Part shown: piece after piece, positions 35,249 through 41,713 of the stretch | Numbering within the stretch: position 1 is the first letter of the stretch | How the letters are laid out: every line of letters begins with the position of its first letter | Source of the DNA: Chitinophagales bacterium | GTDB lineage: Bacteria; Bacteroidota; Bacteroidia; Chitinophagales; UBA8649 | NCBI GenBank assembly: GCA_020635975.1 | Contig: JACJYT010000012.1 | Span: 1-64,000 of the forward strand | Length of the DNA: 64,000 bases | Direction of reading: 5' to 3' | Notes under the pieces: generated by a model | Database searches by the model: none | What the model was told of the DNA's origin: nothing | The model's input: the letters and a program-made list of their open reading frames with translations, nothing else | Program-made: the position numbers and the translations under genes

Positions 35249-36112
35249 TCATCTTTGATTTTCTAGAATTAATTTTTCTATCCTTCTATTATTTTCCATA
35301 CTAGGAACATGCTTAGAATGTTCAAGTAGCAAGGTCTTTTTTAAGGAAGGAAATATTTTCCTTGCTCGTTGAAGCATTTTTTCTCCAGGAAAAAGTAGAT
35401 CGTTCTGAGCAGCTATTAAATGAATGGGCGTGCTGATTTTTTTTGCTGCTTCCTGGCTAATTACGGGCACTGGATTAAAGTCCATTTTGAAGTATTTAAA
35501 TACCTTGCCGAGATACGCCAATGCAAACTTGTCTTCCTCGCTAAATAATTCAGCTAGGAATTTTTGGAGGTGTATTTTCTTTTCCGAAAACATATACATT
35601 CTCATGGGTAGAAACATTTTGAAGATGGCCTTCAATGGATTTCCGTTTACGATGTAAGCGGGTGCGGTAAGGAATACTTCTTGGATATTCTCTTCTTGGT
35701 ATTCTAAACTTTTTAAAATAACCAAGCCACCAAAAGAGAAGCCAGCCAGACTTACATCTTTCAATTCAAGCTGCTCTATAATTTCATGCATCCACTTGCC
35801 ATAAGACCTATCTTTCATACTCAATCTTGTTTCTGCACTTTTGTTAGGTTGTGCTAAAACATCTACAGCATAGAGCGCATACTTTTTACGCAGATTAGCA
35901 TAGCATTCTAAAGCTATTGGGGCACAGCCATTAGAACCATGCACAAGAATCATCGCCGGCTTACTCAGATCGCCGCTTACAATCACATTGCTTTCGCCAA
36001 AGCTCGTTTGTATTTTTTGATAACTATAATCCCATCCTAGTGTTGCTAATTTTTCATCGTAAAGAGCCAATATTTCTCTTTTTCCTTGCTCAGATTTATA
36101 TAGAGAATTCAT
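35249..36112 (-). CDS. Alpha/beta-hydrolase
   Basis: A 287-residue cytoplasmic hydrolase (no signal peptide). The oxyanion HGSNG is near 58, the nucleophile elbow GFSFGG at 124-129 (Ser126), the acid probably in AAQNDLLFPGE near 234 and the His in EHSKHVPSMENN near 266. Divergent from a TetR regulator with shared upstream direct repeats, so it is the likely target of that regulator. Substrate unknown. Confidence 0.85.
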   Translation of the reverse strand: MNSLYKSEQGKREILALYDEKLATLGWDYSYQKIQTSFGESNVIVSGDLSKPAMILVHGSNGCAPIALECYANLRKKYALYAVDVLAQPNKSAETRLSMKDRSYGKWMHEIIEQLELKDVSLAGFSFGGLVILKSLEYQEENIQEVFLTAPAYIVNGNPLKAIFKMFLPMRMYMFSEKKIHLQKFLAELFSEEDKFALAYLGKVFKYFKMDFNPVPVISQEAAKKISTPIHLIAAQNDLLFPGEKMLQRARKIFPSLKKTLLLEHSKHVPSMENNRRIEKLILENQR

Positions 36113-36120
36113 TTTTTATT

Positions 36121-36170
36121 AATTTAGGACAAATTTACTAAAATTATTTAATTTAGGACAAATTTACTAA
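36121..36170. promoter_or_regulatory. Two 21-bp direct repeats between the hydrolase and TetR genes
   Basis: The same 21-bp sequence, containing TTTAGGACAAATTTACTAA, occurs at 36121-36141 and 36150-36170, a 29-bp period. Read on the minus strand each copy contains TAAATTTG, a -7 element; the copy at 36130-36137 is 17 nt before the hydrolase start. The second copy reaches into the tetR ATG. These are likely operators that control both genes. Confidence 0.6.
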
Positions 36171-36790
36171 TGAAAAATACAAGAGATAAAATACTGAATG
36201 CCGCGCGCAATTTATTTAATAAGCAAGCTTATAGCAATGTAACGATTAGAATGATAGCTAAAGAATTACAGATTAGCTCTGGAAATTTGAACTATCATTT
36301 TAAAAAGAAGGAAGAAATTTTAGAAGCCTTGTATTTTGAAATGGTTGCAGAATTTGATGCGAGAGTCGAGAATTTAAACAAGACAGAATTCGATTTAGAA
36401 ACAGTTTATCACGATATAAAAATCAGCATGGAAAGAATGTTATATTATAGTTTCTTTTGGACCGATTTATACAATCTTCTTAGAGCGAATAAAAAAATAA
36501 AGAAGCATTTCCAAAAAGTTTACGAACATAGATTTAATGGTTATCTCTTTCTGTTTGAACAACTAGCTAAAAAGGGAATTATGCATCCCTTTGGTACACA
36601 AAATGAAGCAAAATTATTAATTGAAAGAATGCTAGCTTTTAGCAATACTTGGATCTATAATTCGTCACTTTATGATAAGAAAATAAACACAAAATTAATT
36701 GAAGAGGAAGCTAATAAATTACTATCCTTTCTATATCCCTACCTAAGCAAAACTGCAAAGCTTCATTTCGAAGAATTAGCAAACAATTGA
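36170..36790 (+). CDS. TetR/AcrR-family transcriptional regulator
   Basis: A 206-residue one-domain regulator. The N-terminal helix-turn-helix (TRDKILNAARNLFNKQAYSNVTIRMIAKELQISSGNLNYHFKKKEEIL) is textbook TetR. The helical C-terminal ligand domain has the YYSFFWTDLYNLLRANKKIKKHFQ segment common in Bacteroidota members. It begins inside the second copy of the upstream direct repeat, which suggests tight self-repression. The inducer is unknown. Confidence 0.92.
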   Translation: MKNTRDKILNAARNLFNKQAYSNVTIRMIAKELQISSGNLNYHFKKKEEILEALYFEMVAEFDARVENLNKTEFDLETVYHDIKISMERMLYYSFFWTDLYNLLRANKKIKKHFQKVYEHRFNGYLFLFEQLAKKGIMHPFGTQNEAKLLIERMLAFSNTWIYNSSLYDKKINTKLIEEEANKLLSFLYPYLSKTAKLHFEELANN

Positions 36791-36930
36791 GAAGATAAAT
36801 GCTGGATTTTTAACCACTCGAAAATTAGTTTGAATTTTATGTAACATTTTCTTCTTTTCTGTATCTAAAGCTTAAGAAAAATCAAAAAGGATGAGAAAAG
36901 AAAGCAAGAAAATTCTAGAACAAATTCTAA

Positions 36931-37419
36931 ATGAAAATAGGAAGACAGATGAAATTTGAAGAAATATTTGAAGCCTACTGGCAAAGGGTATTTCGACTTT
37001 GCATGGGCTACGTAAACGATTATCATCTTGCACAAGATCTTGCCCAAGATAGCTTCGTTTTGGTTTGGCAAAACTTGTCGAATTTTAGAGAGGAAGCCAA
37101 GCTGGGAACATGGATTTTTAGAATCGCATCGAATCGTTGTTTGCGTCAAATTGAGAATCAAAGTAGAAATGTAAATAGTTCTTTGCCTCCCCATTTAATA
37201 GAAGAAAAGCAAGAAAGTATAGAACCTCGAATAGCCTTTCTATACCAGTGCATTTCTGAACTTCCTGAAATAGATAGAATTATAATTTCTCTGGAATTAG
37301 AGGATATTAAGCAGGCAGAAATTGCTAATATACTGGGTCTTAGCGAAGCAAATGTGCGTGTAAAAATTCATCGGATTAAAGAAAAGTTAACTAAAAAATT
37401 TAGAGAAAATGGACACTAA
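36931..37419 (+). CDS. ECF-type RNA polymerase sigma factor
   Basis: A 162-residue sigma-70 family protein. Region 2 is seen as FEEIFEAYWQRVFRLCMGYVNDYHLAQDLAQDSFVLVWQNL, with the sigma-2 LAQDLAQDSF core, and region 4 as SELPEIDRIIISLELEDIKQAEIANILGLSEANVRVKIHRIKEKL. No region 1 or 3. An ATG at 36949 is an alternative start. The stop overlaps the next gene by 11 nt, so the two are co-translated, and that gene product is the candidate regulator of this sigma factor. Confidence 0.92.
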   Translation: MKIGRQMKFEEIFEAYWQRVFRLCMGYVNDYHLAQDLAQDSFVLVWQNLSNFREEAKLGTWIFRIASNRCLRQIENQSRNVNSSLPPHLIEEKQESIEPRIAFLYQCISELPEIDRIIISLELEDIKQAEIANILGLSEANVRVKIHRIKEKLTKKFRENGH

Positions 37420-38002
37420 TATAAACTTCAAAAGCTTGTGGTCTGAACAAAAAATAGCCACTGTAAATTCTAAAGAGATTATGGAAAAAATAGCTGCTTT
37501 TAAAAAGAAAAACCTGCAAAGAATTATTCTTACGAATATCGCCTTATTATTCACTTCGGCCTTTATTATTTTTGTTTGGCTGTATTATCAACCTCAATTT
37601 ATTTCCACCAAATTGGGCATCGTACTTTGCATACTAGCCATGCTAATCTATTTGCTAGTTTACAATAAAAGTCTTTCCTTATTCACTGCTAAAAATGAAA
37701 GCTTAACGAATCAGGAATTTCTGAAAACCTTCAAACTAATCAAAAAGAAGCAGCACTTTATGCACACTAAAATGCTGAGTTTCTATTATGTTTTGCTTTC
37801 TCTGGGGCTAGCCCTTTATTTGTATGAGTATACCTCAAGAATGACGCTTGTCTGGGCTTTCGTATGTTATGCTCTGTCCGCAGGATGGATAGCACTAACC
37901 TGGTTTTATTTCCGACCGAAACAAATTAAAAAACAAGAAAAGGCTTTGCAAGAAATTTTGAGTGGCTTAGATGGACTTAGTGGACAAATGAAAGAGAATT
38001 GA
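37409..38002 (+). CDS. Four-helix membrane protein partnered with the ECF sigma factor
   Basis: A 197-residue protein with a cytoplasmic N-terminus (about 1-38) and four membrane helices (near 39-59, 66-84, 117-138 and 144-164). The N-terminus (FKSLWSEQKIATVNSKEIMEKIAAFKKKNL) lacks the HxxxCxxC zinc motif of classical anti-sigma factors. Co-translation with the sigma gene suggests an anti-sigma or sensor role (inference). Its stop codon falls inside a heptamer repeat (37994-38021), so its last residues are encoded by repeat DNA. Confidence 0.75.
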   Translation: MDTNINFKSLWSEQKIATVNSKEIMEKIAAFKKKNLQRIILTNIALLFTSAFIIFVWLYYQPQFISTKLGIVLCILAMLIYLLVYNKSLSLFTAKNESLTNQEFLKTFKLIKKKQHFMHTKMLSFYYVLLSLGLALYLYEYTSRMTLVWAFVCYALSAGWIALTWFYFRPKQIKKQEKALQEILSGLDGLSGQMKEN

Positions 38003-38021
38003 GATTGGAGTACTAAGTACT
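37994..38021. repeat. Short heptamer repeat array
   Basis: Four 7-bp units in register: GAGAATT, GAGATTG, GAGTACT, AAGTACT. The same words in the same order recur at 38136-38233. The array covers the stop codon of the preceding gene. Confidence 0.75.
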
Positions 38022-38090
38022 TGATTCTTATTGTTTTGTTTAAATTAATGAGTTCTTAGAACATAAATGTCTTTTGAAAATGCTTCGGCT

Positions 38091-38108
38091 CCTTCTCCTT
38101 GGGGAAGG
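38091..38108. repeat. Imperfect hairpin CCTTCTCC/GGGGAAGG
   Basis: CCTTCTCC pairs with GGGGAAGG across TT, with one T-G pair, and GTTGGGATGGGGCC follows. Similar CTCCTTCTCC-type words occur as dispersed intergenic sequence in many Bacteroidota genomes as far as I recall. GC content is clearly higher than the surrounding DNA. Confidence 0.4.
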
Positions 38109-38135
38109 TTGGGATGGGGCCATTAGTATAGAATT

Positions 38136-38233
38136 GAGATGTGAGAATTGAGAATTGAGATTTGAGAATTGAGAATTGAGAATTGAGATTTGAGATTGGA
38201 GTACTGAGTACTAAGTACTAAGTACTCAGTACT
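38136..38233. repeat. 14-unit heptamer tandem repeat
   Basis: Fourteen 7-bp units in perfect register (98 bp). The first nine are GAGAATT, GAGATTT and close variants; the last five are NAGTACT (GAGTACT twice, AAGTACT twice, CAGTACT). Each AGTACT core is itself a palindrome. Similar to the heptanucleotide STRR repeats of cyanobacteria in form. Confidence 0.85.
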
Positions 38234-38326
38234 TTGTAGTTCCCTGATATAGCCTGACCGCAGAAGTCTAAATTCATCCATCCAAAATTCGTATCTTTAA
38301 AGTCATTATTTCTCAAAGAAAGCAAT

Positions 38327-40687
38327 ATGAAAAAAAACATCGTACTTTTTATTCTTTTAGTTAGTGCCAACTTTTCGCTTTTTGCGCAACATAATCTGCA
38401 ATATAGCAAAGTGAAAATTTGGCTAGAGAACAAGAGTCTCAGCGAGCTGCATGCACTTGGTTTGCCTACAGACCATGGTTCCTACAAAAAGGATACTTGG
38501 TTTATTACTGAATTAAGTAGTGAAGAAATTAATGTTATTGCTAACGAAGGTTTCCCCGTAGAAATCTTGATAGAAGATGTGCAAGCTTTTTATCTTGAAA
38601 GGAACCTAGAGCCAGCAAGCAAAGCTTCAAAGTCTATAGCTTGTTCTTCTACTGATTTCGATATTCCTACTGTTCAAAATTACAGCAATGGAAGTATGGG
38701 TGGATTTTTTACCTATCAAGAAATCTTGAATAATTTGGATTCTATGCAAGCTAAATATCCTAATTTAATTAGTGCCCGCGCACCTATTGGATCCTTTACT
38801 AGCATAGAAAATCGCCCTATATATTGGTTGCGTATTTCTAATAATCCGAACCTTGATGATATTTCTAAACCCGAAATACTCTATACCGCCTTACATCATG
38901 CAAGAGAGCCAGCAAGCATGCAATTGTTAATTTACTACATGTGGTTTGTACTAGAAAATTACGACTCTAATCCAGAATTACAATATGTAGTAGACAATAC
39001 AGAAATGTATTTTGTGCCTTGTGTCAATCCTGATGGCTATTTATACAATGAAAGCACCAATCCTAATGGCGGTGGGATGCATAGAAAGAATAGACGAAAT
39101 GTAGGTGGAAGTAATAAGGGAGTAGATTTAAATAGAAATTACAGCTATGAGTTTGGAGGAGTTGGCTCCTCTGGTAATACCAACGACGATACCTATAGAG
39201 GAACTGGTCCTTTTTCTGAGCCTGAAACACAGGCCTTAGAATGGTTTACAGTGAATCACAATTTCCAAATTGCTCTGAACTATCATAGTTACGCCGATGA
39301 TCTGCTTTTTCCTTGGGGATATACCAACGCACAAGAATGCCCCGACCATGATTTGTATTTGGCGCTAAGTGATTACATGGTTAAAGAAAATAACTATAAT
39401 AATTATCAAAGTGCTTTCTTATATGAGGCAGCAGGAGATAGTGATGATTGGGGCTATGGAGAGCAAAACGACAAACCGAAGGTGTTTTCAATGACACCAG
39501 AAGTGGGAAGTAATAGCGATGGTTTTTGGCCTGCCCAAAATAATATCTTGGGCATTTGTAGAGAGAATGTATTTCAGAACTATGCTGCGGCTAAATCTTT
39601 ATTAGATAATTATGAAATTAAGGATTTGTCGCCCAGCATTTTGAGCAATCAAAATTTTAATCTTGCTTTTGAATTACAACGATTGGGTTTACAAAATACG
39701 AGCTATACCATGAATCTAAGCGCTTTAGATGCGAGTATTTCGAATCTAAACAATCCTCAAATTGTAAATAATTTAAATTTTGGCGAGCTTCGAACTTTTA
39801 ATATGACTGGCTTATTGGATCCGAATTCTGTTCAAAACAATCAACTCACTTTTGTATTGAGTATAGCAACAAATAACTATACTTTTTACGACACTATAGT
39901 AAAGTATTTTGGCGAAGTACAAGAAGTTTTTTCTACGGAGGGAGCAAATATGAATGCTTGGCAAAGTACGGGATTTTGGGGCTTAGATAACGATAATTAT
40001 TCGGCACCAACCAGCATCAGTGATTCTCCATCAGGTAATTATAATAACAATCAAGATAATAAGCTGCTATCCAATCCTATTGATTTGACAGAAGCGGATG
40101 TTGCCGTTTTAGAATTCTTCGCAAAATGGGAAATAGAACAAGGTTACGATTATGCTCAAGTAAGTGCGAGTATCCTAGGTTCGAATACTTGGACAAGACT
40201 TTGTGGAAATTATACGAAACTTGGTAATGCAGATCAAGAAGAAGGCGAGCCTCTTTATGATGGCGTTCAAGCTAGCTGGGTTAAAGAAAGTATGGATTTA
40301 AGCGATTTTGTTGGTGAGAATATTATCCTGGAGTTTAGAATGAAAAGCGACGGGGGAGTAAGAGATGATGGCTTTAAATTCGACGATTTGAAAGTTTTAG
40401 TTTTGAGCGATTCTACAATTACTCCAAATGCTGTAAGAAGCATAGATAAAGCTTGGGTTAATGTTTATCCAAATCCTACGAAGGAGCTTCTAAATATTCA
40501 AGTTTCTAGTCAAGAAGAGGCAAATTCTATTAGCATAGAAAATTTACTAGGACAGCAAGTTTTGCAAGAAGTATTTAATGGAAGGCAAGCTCAAATATCA
40601 ACTAATGGTTTAATGCCTGGCAACTACTTCTTATACATTAAAAAGGATGATGTAGTTCTTGGTGTAAAGCAAGTAGTAATAATGTAG
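38327..40687 (+). CDS. Secreted M14 zinc carboxypeptidase with T9SS sorting domain
   Basis: A 786-residue exported peptidase. Signal peptide at 1-20, a propeptide-like region to about 120, then the M14 catalytic domain: zinc ligands His191 and Glu194 (HHAREP) and His320 (NYHSY), the substrate-binding NRNY (269-272), and catalytic Glu392 (MTPEVGS). A beta-sandwich region (about 430-690) follows. The last ~75 residues (VNVYPNPTKELLNI, GQQV and a Gly-Asn-Tyr-Phe strand) are a type A C-terminal sorting domain for the type IX secretion system. It likely acts at the cell surface or outside the cell. The gene is flanked by tandem repeats on both sides. Confidence 0.94.
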   Translation: MKKNIVLFILLVSANFSLFAQHNLQYSKVKIWLENKSLSELHALGLPTDHGSYKKDTWFITELSSEEINVIANEGFPVEILIEDVQAFYLERNLEPASKASKSIACSSTDFDIPTVQNYSNGSMGGFFTYQEILNNLDSMQAKYPNLISARAPIGSFTSIENRPIYWLRISNNPNLDDISKPEILYTALHHAREPASMQLLIYYMWFVLENYDSNPELQYVVDNTEMYFVPCVNPDGYLYNESTNPNGGGMHRKNRRNVGGSNKGVDLNRNYSYEFGGVGSSGNTNDDTYRGTGPFSEPETQALEWFTVNHNFQIALNYHSYADDLLFPWGYTNAQECPDHDLYLALSDYMVKENNYNNYQSAFLYEAAGDSDDWGYGEQNDKPKVFSMTPEVGSNSDGFWPAQNNILGICRENVFQNYAAAKSLLDNYEIKDLSPSILSNQNFNLAFELQRLGLQNTSYTMNLSALDASISNLNNPQIVNNLNFGELRTFNMTGLLDPNSVQNNQLTFVLSIATNNYTFYDTIVKYFGEVQEVFSTEGANMNAWQSTGFWGLDNDNYSAPTSISDSPSGNYNNNQDNKLLSNPIDLTEADVAVLEFFAKWEIEQGYDYAQVSASILGSNTWTRLCGNYTKLGNADQEEGEPLYDGVQASWVKESMDLSDFVGENIILEFRMKSDGGVRDDGFKFDDLKVLVLSDSTITPNAVRSIDKAWVNVYPNPTKELLNIQVSSQEEANSISIENLLGQQVLQEVFNGRQAQISTNGLMPGNYFLYIKKDDVVLGVKQVVIM

Positions 40688-40712
40688 AGCTTAAACTTAG
40701 TAGTCTATAAAT

Positions 40713-40760
40713 CTAACTCTCTAACTCTCTAACTCTCTAATTCTCTATTTCTCTATTTCT
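40713..40760. repeat. Six-unit octamer tandem repeat
   Basis: Three CTAACTCT, one CTAATTCT and two CTATTTCT units in register. The array abuts the stop codon of the minus-strand gene at 40766. Unit variation shows a gradual drift from one end to the other. Confidence 0.85.
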
Positions 40761-40765
40761 CTAAA

Positions 40766-41665
40766 TTAGTCTCTATTGTCTAGTATAGGCTTAGGCATCG
40801 GCGGACTGTCGGGCAAGCCTATGGAGTAATGAAAGATTTTTTCTACCCATGTCCACTTTGAGTTTAACCATTCAAAGCCCTCATAGGTTCCGTCGGGAAT
40901 ATAAGTAAACCATGCCCCTTCTTGCGCTTGACTTGGAGCAACAACATGGTCGTAAATAACTTTATTCTGCTCTTTGTCAAAATTTAAGCGAACACTTGCT
41001 TTATCAATATATTCAACAAAGAATCTATTCTTTATTGTAGTAACTTCATTGCTATCTGTAATAGACACTAAAGGCGCACCAAACACAGGCTTGCCTTCTT
41101 CATCAAAACTCAAAAATTCCATTAGTTTTCTATTGCTTACAAAATCGGCTTCATCAAATCCAAAAAGCGTATAATAATTCTTGCCACCAACTTGGTTTTG
41201 TAAACATTGATAATAGATGGCACCATACCAATTATCGAAACTTAGAATATCTTGCGGATGAACATCCATGGTATCCGAATAATCAAAAAGAGGAAAAAGT
41301 TTTAGACTTTCAGAATTCATTTGCAAAGCACCATAATATTTATGAGTGCCTAGAGGCTCTTTTAGTTGCCAAGTAAAAATTCTAAAACTGCTGTCGGGAG
41401 CATAAACTTTCATAATAGAGTTCAGCGAATCGAATGGATAAGCAAAGGAATTTTTATCCTTTAAAATGGCTACAAAACGAGGAATGAAATCATGAATGTG
41501 CTTTACGCGTTCTTCGAACGATAGACTATCCATCTTAAAATAACTCACCTCTTTTCGCAGTACTTGTTCGGCAGCTTCAAATTTAGCAAGCTCCTTTGCG
41601 TTTAGGTTTTGCGACCACGACAATAGACTAATACTCGTTAATAAAATGCTAAATAACAACTTCAT
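40766..41665 (-). CDS. Secreted protein of unknown function
   Basis: A 299-residue protein with a signal peptide (MKLLFSILLTSISLLSWSQ). The body contains FRIFTWQLKEPLGTHKYYGALQMNSESLKLFPLFD, a GAIYYQCL stretch and a GKNYYTLFGFDEADFVSNRKLMEFL block, a pattern I associate with a conserved but uncharacterised Bacteroidota family. No catalytic motif is obvious. It is 48 nt downstream of the carB stop, on the minus strand like carB. Confidence 0.75.
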   Translation of the reverse strand: MKLLFSILLTSISLLSWSQNLNAKELAKFEAAEQVLRKEVSYFKMDSLSFEERVKHIHDFIPRFVAILKDKNSFAYPFDSLNSIMKVYAPDSSFRIFTWQLKEPLGTHKYYGALQMNSESLKLFPLFDYSDTMDVHPQDILSFDNWYGAIYYQCLQNQVGGKNYYTLFGFDEADFVSNRKLMEFLSFDEEGKPVFGAPLVSITDSNEVTTIKNRFFVEYIDKASVRLNFDKEQNKVIYDHVVAPSQAQEGAWFTYIPDGTYEGFEWLNSKWTWVEKIFHYSIGLPDSPPMPKPILDNRD

Positions 41666-41713
41666 AATTCTATTTATAGCTTACTAACGCAAAATACGTG
41701 CCTTTTGATATAC

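Larger units (their letters stand above)
38003..38326. other. Gene-free region with heptamer arrays
   Basis: 324 bp between the sigma-factor operon and the M14 peptidase. It holds the end of the first heptamer array, a G-rich imperfect hairpin at 38091-38108, and the main heptamer array at 38136-38233. The remaining ~90 bp before the peptidase start include TATCTTTA at about 38293, a one-mismatch -7 element. No open frame or RNA gene was recognised. Confidence 0.7.

Noticed and set aside
36891..36959. A 22-codon frame just upstream of and overlapping the ECF sigma gene, preceded by AAAAAGG
   Set aside because: Too short to judge as a leader peptide, no conserved feature, and the AAAAAGG could be chance in A-rich DNA.
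38136..38233. Heptamer array considered as a CRISPR
   Set aside because: The units are 7 bp without spacers and there are no cas genes.
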